DNA from: Symbiodinium natans
Taxonomy: Eukaryota; Sar; Dinophyceae; Suessiales; Symbiodiniaceae
NCBI GenBank assembly: GCA_905221605.1
Contig: CAJNDS010002099.1
Coordinates: 216,001 to 280,000, forward strand
Length of the DNA stretch: 64,000 nucleotides
Reading direction: 5' to 3'
Part shown: one piece after another, positions 40,283-50,730 of the stretch
Layout of the letters: every line of letters begins with the position of its first letter
Numbering within the stretch: position 1 is the first letter of the stretch
Position numbers and translations under genes: made by a program
The notes under the pieces: generated by a model
Told to the model about the DNA's origin: nothing
The model's database searches: none
What the model saw: only the letters and a program-made list of their open reading frames with translations

Positions 40283-40382
40283 TAAGAACAAGCCAGTCTT
40301 ACTGGGTGCCATGCATTGTCGGCCTTGGTTGGCTTTGCCTCCGAAGACGTGCTTCTTCACTTTGGCATGTCCTGCCCCTGAT
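40283..40382 (-). CDS. Exon upstream of D1 intron, basic protein
   Basis: The minus frame reads GAGHAKVKKHVFGGKANQGR, then QCMAPSKTGLFL, entering after GGGATCAG and ending at the D1 donor in phase 0. Lys/Gly-rich, no family recognised. The plus strand is also open, so strand is probable rather than certain. Confidence 0.45.
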
Positions 40383-40519
40383 CCCTAAACCCTAAGCCCT
40401 AAACCCAAAACCCTAAACCCTGTAGTTTTCTCGGGGTGGCAAGCTTTGCAGGACAGCCTGGAGTCCAAAACTTCTCGAACCCTAAACCCTGCAAGGGTTA
40501 GCGTCTTTAGGTGTCCAAC

Positions 40520-40660
40520 AAAAACGATATGTTATATGTTTCAGATATATAAACATATACATATGATGTATATATATATATATATATATGCACACATATA
40601 TATATATATACACACATATATATATACATATACATATATACACAAGCTTCTAAAATTCAT
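40520..40660. repeat. TA/CATATA microsatellite
   Basis: Alternating TA and CATATA runs. ORFs (Ile/Tyr/Thr/His) are artefacts. Confidence 0.85.
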
Positions 40661-41044
40661 AGGGTTGCACAGTGCAGCGCCTTAACCTTGGTTGTCGAGT
40701 CCGAAGACTTTCGAGTTGCCTCGAAGCCCCAAATCCATAGAGCCCAAAGCTCCCATTCTCACACACGTGCCCAGCCTCAACCCTAAACCCGAAATCCTAA
40801 ACCCTAGGCCCTAGACCCAAAACCCTAAACCCTATTCCCAAAACCCTAAACCCCAAACCCTAAGCCCTATGCAGAACAAAGCCTAAATCCTACGGCCTGC
40901 CGCCTCAAACCCTAGACCCTAAACCCTAAACCTTAAAACCTAAACCCTGAACCAAAAATTTTCATTCGCAGCCGGGGCCCGAACCAAAGAGCCGGCCCAC
41001 GGCGCTATGGAGATCCTCGTCCTGAGGCCCCCATTAGGAGTCAT

Positions 41045-41431
41045 GGTAGGGTTTAGGGTTTAGGGTTGAGGGTTGAGGGTTTAGGGTTTAGGGTTTAGGG
41101 TTTAGGGTTTGGGGTCAAGGGTCTAGGGGTCTAGGGGTCTAGGGTTCTAGGGGTCTTGGGGTCTAGGGTTTAGGGTTTCAGATTGGAGGGCTTGAAGCTT
41201 TCAGCTGGGGTTCACGCGGTAAGGGCTTAAGTCTGGCCCCTGGGAGTTTCGGGGTTTGGCGGCCAAGAGTTTGTGCACATACGCGTGAATGCGCGTGGCT
41301 GGCTATCAAATAGTTCGTCCTGAAGCCTAAACCCTAAACCTAAACCTTTAACCCTAAACCCTAAACCCTGAACCCTAAACATCCCTAAACCCTAAACCCT
41401 AACCCCAAACCCTAAACCCTAAACCCTGAAC
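41045..41431. repeat. TTTAGGG/TCTAGGG arrays, short island, CCCTAAA array
   Basis: 41045-41175 contains TTGAGGG and TCTAGGGG variants; 41325-41431 is CCCTAAA with CCCTGAA variants. The island between has no clear frame. Confidence 0.8.
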
Positions 41432-41529
41432 CCTTGTTTCAGGCTTGTAGCCTCTGAGAATGATGGCCCAGCGTCAGGCCCCAAACGGAGGCCACGGATG
41501 TGGATGCTCTTGTAGCGAACCGAGAAGGC
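41432..41529 (-). CDS. Exon-like island, unknown
   Basis: Acceptor CTTTGACTTGAG|, then AFSVRYKSIHIRGLRLGPDA and GPSFSEATSLKQ, donor CAAGG|GTTCAGGG, i.e. the first unit of the telomere-motif array acts as donor. 98 nt, framed by CCCTAAA (left) and TTTAGGG (right). Confidence 0.5.
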
Positions 41530-41703
41530 CTCAAGTCAAAGCCAGCAGACGAAGGAGGGCTTGGAGTTGTTGGTGTGTAGGGTGAGGGTTTAAGGTTTAG
41601 GGTTTGGGGTTTAGGGTTTAGGGTTTAGGGTTTGGGGTTTGGGGTTTGGGGTTTAGGGTTTAGGGTTCAGGGTCCGCGAGGCAGGAACGCAGCCTAAATG
41701 AGT

Positions 41704-41805
41704 CCCCCCCGCCCCCCTCCCACCCCGTCCCACCCCGTCCCACCCCCTCCCACCCCCTCCCACCCCCCTCCCACCCCCTCCCAACCCCCTCCCACCCCCT
41801 CCCAA
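41704..41805. repeat. 11-bp CCCACCCCCTC minisatellite
   Basis: About nine C-rich units. The G-strand could form G-quadruplexes. Confidence 0.9.
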
Positions 41806-41918
41806 CCCAAGAAATATTCGCAACTCACGCTCCAAGATAGCACTTTAGCACGTTGAACTGCGAACCCTTCAAGGCTTTCAGGGTTCAACGTTTCTCTCTC
41901 GAGCTCTGCGAGCAACAT

Positions 41919-42030
41919 CTTGGTAGCCCAGAAGCCATATTTTCATGAGGGTACCCTTTTTGGGGATTGGTTACTTTACAAGGGCACCTTGAACAAAAAA
42001 ACGGGAAAAGTGCACCACTGGGCTACCAAG
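41919..42030 (-). mobile_element. TIR element family E, copy E1 (reference copy)
   Basis: 112 bp with perfect 13-bp ends CTTGGTAGCCCAG / CTGGGCTACCAAG. On minus it sits between two open frames: upstream CPNC exon, downstream MLLAELERETLNPESLEGFA. GTAG...CCAAG or the slightly upstream GAT|GTCTCT would remove it. Confidence 0.85.
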
Positions 42031-42034
42031 AGAC

Positions 42035-42145
42035 ATCCTGCGACACAGTCTTGTCGCCCACCAAGGTCCGGATGTTGGCACGGCAGTTCGGGCACAGGGC
42101 CGCGCTTCCCAGATCAGCAAAGGTGATGTGCTTGGACCTCGGTTT
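42035..42145 (-). CDS. Exon with CPNC zinc-binding pair, unknown protein
   Basis: Acceptor GGCTCAG| opens KPRSKHITFADLGSAALCPN, then CRANIRTLVGDKTVSQD, phase 0, to GAT|GTCTCT at the edge of element E1. If the donor is ignored, the frame stops at the TAG inside the E1 end. The C-P-N-C pair suggests half of a zinc site; the partner cysteines would lie in another exon. Joined downstream frame: MLLAELERETLNPESLEGFA (41918 downward). Confidence 0.5.
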
Positions 42146-42196
42146 CTGAGCCTTTCTTAGACTCTTAGATTCATAGAAGACGTCCAAGAACAATCT

Positions 42197-43169
42197 TCAA
42201 GTTACACAAATCCCCATCCTGGCTCCACGTGCAGACTGCGGTGCAGTGTACAGACTCAGGCTGGGGCACACATCCGGCGCAGAACAGATGGTCGCATTCT
42301 GCCCGTAGCATTTGCTGGCCCCTGTCACGCACGAGAGAACCCCGCTCACGAACCCAAACCCGTAAACCACGTTCCTAAACATCAAAACATCAAAATGAGG
42401 AAGCGCAAGTAGAGGTCTAAGTCTGGGAGGAAGGAGGATGGAAAGATGCACGAAAGGGACAGCTGTGAGTTTCGATCCAGTCCTTGCCGAGCAGCAAGAT
42501 CGCAATAAGTGTGTATTGTCAGTTGTGTCGTGCGTAACACCAGGGCTCATCGTGGATGCCTCGTCTTCTAGAGCAAAAGGTGCTTTGTCATGTCACCACA
42601 CGAATAAGGTAGTGGGAGGTGGGAAATGTTGCGAGGCGATGGCGGGGATGCGAAATGTGGTTGCAGATAGCTTGATGAGATTGTGCGATAGAATGCCAAT
42701 GTCTTGTATGAATTGCGCACCGGCATCTCATTGCGTGGTGTGCACTGCTTTGTGATGTTGTGAATACCCATGACATGATGTGAGGCATGGCAGTCTTTCA
42801 TGCGATGATGAAGTGCGCAGCATATGAGTAGGGCGAGCATGCGTTGGCATGATGCCAGTGTGCCGTGGTACTGCGCAATAAGGTGACTTGTGATGATGTC
42901 AAGCGTGACATGGCATCTGACTTCTTATGATCTGCAGTGTGATGAGTCTGACGTGGCAGGTTGGTGACGAGTTGTAGTGAAGCACGGGGCGGCATATAAC
43001 CTGCCTTGGAAGATGTTGATGCGACAACGCGGCGCTTGGCGGTGTCTGGAGCTCGGGAGATGAATTAGATGAGATGTAACGTAGTGCGACATGGCGATGC
43101 GATGCAATGAATATGAAGAGGGAGCCGTGCAGTAAGCGGTTTAGGGTTTAGGGTTTAGGGTTTGAAGTG
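42197..43169. other. Unique spacer rich in GATG/CATG words
   Basis: Overlapping ORFs on both strands (42197-42550 minus, 42438-42755 plus) without recognisable domains. TTTAGGG array at 43138-43163. Confidence 0.4.
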
Positions 43170-43232
43170 TCAAGCCCGCAGGTAGCTGGCGGCTTCTTCA
43201 AGGTGGTGATTCTGGTCAGGAACGGCCAGGTG
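43170..43232 (-). CDS. Terminal-exon-like island, unknown
   Basis: A CTCTTCCTCTTTG pyrimidine tract and CTGATCTGCAAG acceptor precede HLAVPDQNHHLEEAASYLRA and TGA (43170-43172). Helix-like C-terminus. Unassigned. Confidence 0.45.
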   Translation of the reverse strand, partial: HLAVPDQNHHLEEAASYLRA

Positions 43233-43339
43233 CTTGCAGATCAGGATCAGGATACAAAGAGGAAGAGCAGATGGAGGAGCAGAAAAAGACGGATGAGATA
43301 GGAAGGAGGGAGGAGAGGCACTCAGTACTTAGCTCATGA

Positions 43340-44700
43340 ACTTAGTGAAACCCTAAACAGTAAACCCCACACCCTGAACCACTACTACAGCCTGATGGAT
43401 CAGAAACAAGGCCAAGACACTCAGACGCCAAAGCCTTCCACCCTGCAAACCCCCAAAACCTGTTTTGGACCTGAAACCCTAAACGCTTTGAGACCCTAAA
43501 CCCCTAAACCCTAAACCCCAAACCCTAAACCCTAAACCCTGCCCAGCCCCAAGAACTGCGCCCGAAACTGGAAGCTCGTTCCACGGCGCCTGTCTTGACA
43601 GATGGAGCAGAAAGCTCGATCCGCCGAGGCGGAAGTGCTCGCCGTCGACATGGGCTTAGGCTGGGGGTTGCGGACCCTAAGCCCACAACCCTAAACCCCT
43701 AACCCTAAACCTGAAGTTCAGAGGTTTTCGGGGCTCAAGACCCCGCGAGCCTTTCTGCTTAGACCAAAAGCCTGTTCCATTGTGGTTTAGTTTAGGGTTT
43801 AGGGTTTAGGGTTTCGGGTTTCGGGTTTAGGGTTTAGCGTTTAGGGTTTAAGGGTTTTAGGGATTAGGGTGTTGGGGTTTAGGGTTATTGGGGGGGCGGG
43901 AGGGGTTGCACGATGTGTGCATTCACGTGCAGTGGCCGAAGCTCATGCTTGATCGAAGAAGCGCTCCGAAAAAACCTTCAGAGCGCACGATTGAACCCTA
44001 AACCCCAAACCCCAAACCCTAAAGCCTAAGCCACTTCTTCTAGGCAGTCTCCTGGACACGGCGAACCAAAAAGGTGCAACACTTAGAAGCAACACGCAGC
44101 CGCATATGTCTAGAACGCTTCCTAAGAATGATCTAAGGGAGCTTACAGCAACGATCAGCAACGGCTCTCGCATAAGAAAGTAGGGTGTGCCTTGTTAAGG
44201 TTCAAAAATATGATAGAGTACATCTCACCGCCGACTTAGTCCCCAGAGGTTGGTGGGAAAACTTGTTGCAGCAGCTTTTGTCGGAATGAGGAAAGGCTAA
44301 ATCGTGAGAACACTTAAACCCTAAACCTCAGCCTAAGCTTGCCCAGAAAAGCGGAATCCCCGAAACAAACCAGACAACCCTAAACCCTAAACCTGTAAAC
44401 CAATGATTTGCCATCCTCAAGACCCTTGCACAATTTCCCAAGCCCCAGACCTACACACGCACACCCTAAACCCTAAACCCTAAACCCTAAACCCTAAAAG
44501 CCCAAACATCCTAAACGACCTAAAGCTCTTTGGGTCGTTACATGGTCCCTTAGTAAGGGCCCTTAAACAGGGTACCCCTTATATACCCCCTACAGCCCAA
44601 GGGCCCCTACATGAGAACCCCTTAAAGAGGGCAAGGGACTATCTTAACGGTCCGTGAAAGCTGCCCTTAGATAAACCCCAAGACCCAAAACCTAGCTCTC
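43340..44700. other. Mosaic of short arrays and TIR fragments
   Basis: CCCTAAA at 43480-43540 and 44462-44500; TTTAGGG at 43790-43880. A minus ORF (43943-44173) starts MREPLLIVAVSSLRSFLG and may encode a membrane helix before running into array sequence. 44520-44650 holds AAGGGCCC/GGGTACCCC inverted words. Confidence 0.45.
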
Positions 44701-44788
44701 ATTGTACTAACAGTCCTCAATAAGGAATATAATCGGGGGTACTATAAATCCCTATTCTGAACTGTTAGTCTAATGGGGAACATCCCAA
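44701..44788. mobile_element. TIR element family C, copy C2
   Basis: GTACTAACAGTCCTCAATAA...TGTTAGTCTAATGGGGAACATCCC. The left-most end is replaced by other sequence. Confidence 0.7.
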
Positions 44789-44789
44789 C

Positions 44790-44903
44790 TCTACACCCTA
44801 AACCCTAAACCCTAAACCCGAAACCCTAAAACCTAAACCCTAAACCCTAAACCCGAAACCCTAAACCCTAAACACTAAACCCTAAACCCTAAACCCTCTC
44901 AAG
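44790..44903 (-). repeat. (CCCTAAA)n array
   Basis: Some CCCGAAA and CACTAAA variants. Confidence 0.9.
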
Positions 44904-45002
44904 GTGCTAGCGCCGATCCTCCGCTTCGTGGATCTTGCGCTCGCGGACGAGGCAAAAGACCTGGCGAGCTGCCAGCGAGGCCCTGGATGGGGTCTCATAT
45001 GA
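44904..45002 (+). CDS. Exon-like island, unknown
   Basis: Acceptor CTCTCAAG|, then VLAPILRFVDLALADEAKDL and ASCQRGPGWGLI, and TGA overlapping ATGAAG|GTCTTAGGG. It may be terminal or spliced just before the stop. Helical character. Framed by CCCTAAA and TTTAGGG. The antisense frame is also open. Confidence 0.4.
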   Translation: MLAPILRFVDLALADEAKDLASCQRGPGWGLI

Positions 45003-45044
45003 AGGTCTTAGGGTGCAGGGTTTCGGGTTTAGGGGGTAGGTTTA

Positions 45045-45145
45045 GGGTTAAAGGTTTAGGGTTTAGGGTTTAGGGTTTAGGGTTTAGGGTTTAGGGTTTA
45101 GGGTTTAGGGTTTAAGGGTTAGGGTTTAGGGTTTAGGGTTTAGGG
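45045..45145 (+). repeat. (TTTAGGG)~13 array
   Basis: Clean array; TTTAGGG side of the 44904-45002 island. Confidence 0.95.
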
Positions 45146-45441
45146 TGACCCAAGAGTAACCTAGGAATTTAAAAAAGGTTTCCTTGTTGTTTTCAAGGGG
45201 ATTGCAAGGGAACCTAAACACCCCCCCCCCCCCCACCCAAAACCCAAACGGTTGCAAGAGGACCTCAAACACATGAGCTTGCGGCCCCAAAAGCCTTTGT
45301 GCAAGCCCTACACCGGACATGGAGTTGAACTGAGGCTTAAGATTTAGGGTTCAGGGTTTGGGGCCAGGGTTTTGGGTTTTGGGTTTTGGGTTTTGGGTGT
45401 AGGGTGTAGGGTGTAGGATGTAGAGTTTAGGGTTTAGGGTT

Positions 45442-45580
45442 TGCTGTGATAGGGCGTAGGTGCTGTGAAGGTTTGGTTTCGGAACAAGCTCGACAGCTTC
45501 GTGAGGTGCGAAGAGCAGCTTTGGCCCGCTTGCGGAGGGCCATCTACACCCCACGCCGTCCGAGGCGGCAAAGCCACCCA
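45442..45580 (+). repeat. Dispersed duplicate segment, copy 2
   Basis: Partner of 25424-25560. The frame EQARQLREVRRAALARLRRA continues to IYTPRRPRRQ and a TAG at about 45600. Confidence 0.6.
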
Positions 45581-45904
45581 AATACAAAAAGGGACTAGAG
45601 TGTTCCGGTACCGGGCCCATCGTGGGCGATACCGACCCCCATGCTGTGGGACTGGGTCGGCTTGCGCCATCGAGGTCGAAGACCAACGTAGGGGGGCGGC
45701 CTAGGCCCTGAGTTTAGGGTTTAGGGTTTAGGGTTCAGGGTTCAGGGCTTTTGGAACTTCGGGCCTAGGGCTTCGCCCCAAACGCGGACGCCTCCTGGTG
45801 GGTCAGGGCACCGCTGGCCTTCCGTTTGAGCCGTCGCCTTGGAAAATGACCAGGACTGGACTTCTCGGGCCCATCTCCCAAGTAGACTAGGGATGGGATT
45901 GGCC

Positions 45905-46035
45905 TTTAGGCTTTAGGGTTTAGGGTTTAGGGTTTAGGGTTTAGGGTTTAGGGTTTAGGGTTCCTAAACACTAAACTCTAAACCCTAAACCCTAAACCAT
46001 AACCCAGAACCCTGAACCCTAAACCCTGAACCCTA
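45905..46035. repeat. Head-to-head TTTAGGG / CCCTAAA junction
   Basis: (TTTAGGG)7 is followed within a few bases by CCTAAACACTAAACTCTAAA and CCCTAAA units: an inverted telomere-motif pair with almost no loop, i.e. an intron or spacer reduced to its two arms. Confidence 0.85.
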
Positions 46036-46126
46036 AGCTCGTTTTAGTAATGGACCTACTAGGGAACCCGGAACCCAAAGCCGAGCAAAGGCTGCTTTTG
46101 AAAAAGTCGGAGACCGCCATATGGTG

Positions 46127-46224
46127 AGTCCTCGAAATTATGGTCCCTTCTTGGGTTCCCGAACTAAGAGGGGCCGCCTTATCATAAGAACCTCAAAAAA
46201 AGGAACAGAATTTAGAGAACTGAC
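46127..46224. mobile_element. TIR element family G, copy G2
   Basis: AAATTATGGTCCCTTCTTGG ... AAAGGAACAGAATTTAGAGA, with AAGAGGGGCCGCCTTAT in common with G1. Confidence 0.75.
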
Positions 46225-46456
46225 CCTATGAGCCGTAAGTTGCTGCGGTCTAGGGATTGGAGTTGAAGGTTGAGGGGTTTAGGGGTTTAGGCTTGAGTGC
46301 TTTAGGGGTCTAGGGTTTAGGACGGTAAGTTTCATTCAGGGGCTTATATAGGAACACTATAAGGAATATAGCATTCCATCCCTGCAACCAACCTTTATGC
46401 AGGGCGTGGAATTGCAGGATGTCCGGAGCCCACTTGCGCAAGAACCCGCATATACC

Positions 46457-46526
46457 TTGGGATGTTCCCCTTTCCTAAGGATTAAAGTAGGGGGTACCAT
46501 AATCCCGATTAAGGACTGCTAGTCAA
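46457..46526. mobile_element. TIR element family C, truncated copy C3
   Basis: TTGGGATGTTCCCCTTTCCT...AAGGACTGCTAGT. The right end is missing and CCCTAAA-like units follow. Confidence 0.6.
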
Positions 46527-46671
46527 ACCCTCAACCCTAAACCCTAAGCCGCTACCATGAGAAGAGCACTGGAAACGATGCTTAGGCCGGGGCATGCCAG
46601 GCTCGTCTAGGCCGCAGAGGCTGGGAGCAACATTCTGGTTCGCTGGGTTTAGAGCATGGGGAGACTTCATA

Positions 46672-46776
46672 GGATGGCCCTTAAGCAACCCTCTGAAAAA
46701 AAAACACTCCTGAAATATGAGCCTCTCTCAGACCCAATAAGGGAACATGTAACATGTCCCAAAGGGCCTACCGAGA
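46672..46776. mobile_element. TIR element family H, copy H1
   Basis: GGATGGCCCTTAAGCAACCC ... ATGTCCCAAAGGGCCTACCG. Shares TATGAGCCTCTCTCAGACCC-like interior with H2-H4. On minus the end gives CTCG|GTAGGCCC. Confidence 0.75.
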
Positions 46777-46779
46777 TTT

Positions 46780-46885
46780 TCCTAAACCCTAAACCCTAAA
46801 CCCTAAACCCTAAACCCTAAACCCTAAACCCTAAACCCTAAACTTGAGGGTTTCGGGTCGAGGCTTCGGATGCCGCCCCTTGCAG
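46780..46885 (-). repeat. (CCCTAAA)9 array and short leader
   Basis: Followed by a pyrimidine-rich acceptor region ending CCCCTTGCAG. Confidence 0.9.
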
Positions 46886-46985
46886 ATCTTCCTGCTCATG
46901 TCTAAGGGGAGCAAAGTGTTTCAAGCCCTCCGTCCCAGGTTGCCTATCTTGATTGAAAAATGGCAGTCCGGCCGCGTGCAACTTT
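46886..46985 (+). CDS. Exon-like island, unknown
   Basis: Strong acceptor CCCCTTGCAG|, then IFLLMSKGSKVFQALRPRLP and ILIEKWQSGRVQL, donor-like CTTT|GTGGGATTTAGGG. 100 nt, CCCTAAA left and TTTAGGG right. Clear protein character; no family recognised. Confidence 0.5.
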
Positions 46986-47130
46986 GTGGGATTTAGGGTT
47001 TAGGGTTTAGGGTTTAGGGTTTAGGGTTTAGGGTTTAGGGTTTAGGGCTCAGGGCCTACAGCCTGCATCCTTTCATCCAAGGCTCCGCTCTTTTTTTCGA
47101 CATTTCGCCACACTTGGTGCAGAGGGGCTT

Positions 47131-47330
47131 GTGGGACAAGACGCTTCTTTGCTACTCATGCCTCCCATTTGCAGACAAGCACGGATGCTCATGTGCTTGT
47201 TGGATGTTGGTGCCGATGAGCAGAATTTTACCAGCAAGGGAGATGATTCTACTGTGCCTGCGTGTGCGCAGCCGGTACGCAAAAACCTGGGGTTGTCCTA
47301 TTCCGGAGGGCCCTTTCTACAAAAGAAATC
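47131..47330 (+). CDS. Ankyrin-like exon (partial)
   Basis: An acceptor TCCCATTTGCAG at 47174 lies inside a plus frame that continues ARMLMCLLDVGADEQNFTSK, then GDDSTVPACAQP. The L-x-x-L-L-D-x-G-A-D core and following G-x-x-x-x-x-x-A resemble one ankyrin repeat, a protein-interaction module very common in algae. Only one repeat is visible and the TPLHxA-type element is degenerate. Confidence 0.4.
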
Positions 47331-47499
47331 GGACAACCCATACAAACTCGGGAGCATAGCTGAAAGCGTGAGTGGAGCTACCAGTGGCCTCCCTGGTGTT
47401 TTTTGCCGCAGTCGCGCTCTCGTTTAATGGCAGCTGGTGCAGCAGACTGGGCTCTCCGCGACATGTGATACGCGACATCTCGCCAAGCAGTCATCCCTG

Positions 47500-47580
47500 G
47501 ACCTAGGACCCTAGAACCCTAACTGTTTAACTGGGACCCCAGGACCCTAGGACCCTAGCACCCTAGGACCCTAGGAAGCT
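47500..47580. repeat. CCCTAGGAC-type short repeat
   Basis: Five units of ACCCTAGGA/GACCCTAG around an ACTGTTTAACTGG spacer. A divergent relative of the CCCTAAA arrays. Confidence 0.7.
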
Positions 47581-47819
47581 CAAGCTCAGAAAGCTCCAGC
47601 CCGAAACATCAATGTTGAAGCTCGCAGCGTCGCCAGCTCACACGGCGGCTTGGACGGCAGGCGGCAGGTACCTCATGTGAGTTTACCGAGGAGCCCACCT
47701 GGGTCCCCCAGCCATGTGTATAGGTCGCAACTCGGATGTCAGTGATACCCTAGATACATGAAAATATTGTGTATTGTATAGTGTGAGATATGACATAAGC
47801 TATAGCTTCCACAAAAACA

Positions 47820-47930
47820 CATAATAATAATATACAGAATATACAGAATATACATAATATACATAATATACATAATGTACATAATATACATAATATACAT
47901 AATATGCACATATATATATATATATATCCT
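47820..47930. repeat. 9-bp ATACATAAT minisatellite and (AT)n
   Basis: About eight units followed by an AT tract. Gives Tyr/Ile/Met artefact ORFs on minus. Confidence 0.9.
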
Positions 47931-48478
47931 ACATTCTCTCTGATCCCTGCAGTCTTTGGAGGCACTTCTTTTGACCTGCCAAGGGTCTCCAACAACTCGA
48001 CGCATCCCTGGGGGAGCAGAAAAAACCCTTGCTAGGCATGTCCACTGCAGGTCGTCTCCTCAAGAGACAGGAACAAGGCAGAGGGGACAGCTTCGCCATC
48101 CCCCTGACGCGCTGTTCCGGGAACCTAATTTCGACTTAACTAAGGATTCTGTCTAAAGGGAAGTCCCGGAAGTGCCCAGCGAAGCCCCAGGAGGGACCCC
48201 TGCTGGGCAAGTTCCGCGGCTTGGGTTGGGACGTTAGCATGGACTGCCTCAACTGCTCACCGGGTGACAAGCAGGAGACTGCGGCTCCAGGACGGCTCCA
48301 AATCAGGTTGCGCAAATTTTTTGTGAGTATACTCATCGTGTATGCATTCAGAGCTATGCATGTGTGCATGGCTATCTATCTGTATATTGTTGTATACTGT
48401 ATACATACTGTCTATGCATGTATGATATTGTGTATAGGATCATCAAGGGTCCAAAAAATCTGTTGATGTGAGTTTGGT

Positions 48479-48599
48479 TTGGCGACGTGGAGCCTGCGGC
48501 AGGGAGCCGGATTCTGGGACATCCTGCAGCGAGGGTCCGATCAGCTGGCAACAGGCAGCTGGTGGAGCAGCTTCAGACTGCCACTAACTGGGGAGTTCT
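48479..48599 (+). CDS. Exon-like island before element G3, unknown
   Basis: The plus frame reads TWSLRQGAGFWDILQRGSDQ, then LATGSWWSSFRLPLTGEF, and meets GAGTTCT|GTAAAT. Using the third AG of TTTTAGAGAG at 48746 as acceptor, the frame continues SAQLIISGPSQSSALRAQ. Unassigned; the antisense is partly open. Confidence 0.4.
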
Positions 48600-48748
48600 G
48601 TAAATTATGGTCCCCTTCTGGGTCTCCTAGTGCGTTCTTCTACTTAGGGTTTTTGGTTTCGGGTCATATGGTCATAATGATGATCCTCAATGATCTTCTT
48701 GCAAATTATAAGGCTGCCCTTGAAAAAGGGACCATATTTTAGAGAGCT
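48593..48748. mobile_element. TIR element family G, copy G3
   Basis: AGTTCTGTAAATTATGGTCC ... GGGACCATATTTTAGAGAGC inverted ends. The centre includes CATATGGTCATAATGATGAT. Confidence 0.8.
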
Positions 48749-48849
48749 GCACAACTCATTATCAGCGGCCCTTCGCAATCCTCGGCCTTGCGAGCACAAA
48801 GCGCACGGCGCCCGAACGGTAGCATAGCAGGTTGACGCTTTAAAGGCTT

Positions 48850-49234
48850 GGGGTTTAGGGTTTAGGGGTTTAGGGCTTAGGGTATGTAGGGCTTAGGGCC
48901 GAGGCTTTTGTTGCAGGGTTGACGGCATTTAGGGCTTAGGGCTTGTGAGCTTCGGGCTTTTCGGGCTTAAGGCTTAGAATCTGGGGTTTGCTATACACAG
49001 CCAGGGGCCTTGAATAAGATGCCTCCCGCACGACTGAAAAAAAACAAGTGCAGCAGGCGTCTGAGATCTGATGTCGAAGTGTTGAGACCCCAAGGAAGCA
49101 GGTTGCAACATTGCCTTGCAGCCCTGACCCCGCCCGACACTACTGTCGCAAAATAAGACATGACATGTGTCCTCCTGAGCTCCTGCTCCTCCCCTCCCCC
49201 CCCCCCTTTAACCCTACACCCTACACCCTACACC

Positions 49235-49266
<32 letters not shown>

Positions 49267-50730
49267 ACCCTAAACCCTAAACCCTAACCCCCCTCCCTCC
49301 ACAAAGGAAGCTGTCGCCTGCTCACCACGCCGACCGCTCCGGCGTGGTTGGGGATGCAGCCTCTCCAGGGGCCCGGAAGCAGGAGACTGGAAGACTAGCC
49401 TTGCTGAGGGTTGAGGGTTTAGGGTTCTTGGGTTATAGGGTTCTTGGGTTATTGGGTTATAGGGTTATAGGATTAAATAGGGTTGTAGGGTTATAGGGTT
49501 ATAGGGTTATTATAGGGTTGTAGAGTTATAGGGCTTAGGGTTGAAGGTTGAGGATTGAGGGCTTTTTGGGGCTTAAAAGCATCGAGAGAATCCCCAGAAT
49601 CACCGAACTTCAAAGGCCCCAAAAGCCCCAAAAGCCCCCCTGAAGCCTAAATGCCCCGAATCCTAACTCCGTAAAACCCTGAAGCCCAATACCGTAGTTC
49701 CCTGAAGGTAGGTGTCAGAGCAACTTGGGCATAACCAGGCCCTAAATCTTCAACCCTAAAACATCCTAAAACCACGCTTGGTTAACCTTTCCCCAAAAAG
49801 GAGGGAATGCGAGCCTACTCTGGGTCCTAGGAAGCAAGCAAAAGCCGCGGATCCGCCGATCCAACACAAATCTGCGGTAAACCCGAAACCCTAAACCCTA
49901 AACCCTAAGCCCTAAACCCTAAACCCTAAACCCTAGCGTTTAGGGTTTAGGGAGGAGCCTCCAGCTTCTGCGCGACCTGCCGCGCGAGAGGCTGGGATAA
50001 GGTTTGTTCCGACGAGAGGAACATATTTTCAACAAATCGGAATAAGGGCTCAAGCCCTAATTAATGCGAATCTTAGAACGATAAGATGTTGCGGCTGAAT
50101 TTTCGGGCTTGAATGCTTCCCACACAAATCCTCAGCGAAATCCCGAACTTCCGAACTTCAACTTTCGAGCTCAAAACTTCAAGTTAGACGAGCACCCGGA
50201 CGAGCAATGCCCGCCGAAACCGACAGAGTCGGAATCCGCACGATCCTCCCAAACATTGCTTGACTCTTAAATGCCCATCTGATACTGCTTTGTGAGGGGC
50301 CTTTTTTCACGGGCAGACCACGAGCAAGGGAACAAAATTCTTCCAAGATAATTCCTTTGCTTAGAATCCATGCTAGCAGGGCAAATGAGAGTTCATTCCG
50401 TTAAGCCTTTAAGAGTCTTGCCATCTTTATGGTGATGGCTCCGAAGCTCCTCGGTCCCAAAATGGCAAGAGGCAGCACGTTTTGTTCAGGAAGGCTTCTC
50501 AAATTAAAAAAAGAAATCGTCCGGGCGCAAGCTCTTAACCCTTTGTTTTTAAAATATTTTTCTAGGTTTGTTTTAGTTTTTATTTGTTATTCAGAACGTG
50601 GTACGTGGCAGGTGGCCACTCAAGTGAAACGTGGAGGCAGGTGAGGTTACGATTCGCTCAAGCACCTGATGCAGTTTGGAGCGTGGGTTTGGTGAGAAGG
50701 CGACAAAGCTCCTGTCTTCCAGAAATCTGA
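48850..50730. other. Mosaic spacer, no assigned gene
   Basis: Degenerate TTTAGGG/GCTTAGGG at 48850-48980; CCCTACA, CCCTCAA and CCCTAAA at 49207-49290; TTATAGGG octamers at 49410-49530; a family E-like right end (CCTACTCTGGGTCCTAG) at 49813-49829; and a CCCTAAA/TTTAGGG inverted junction at 49880-49955. The island 49300-49400 is open on both strands. Confidence 0.5.
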
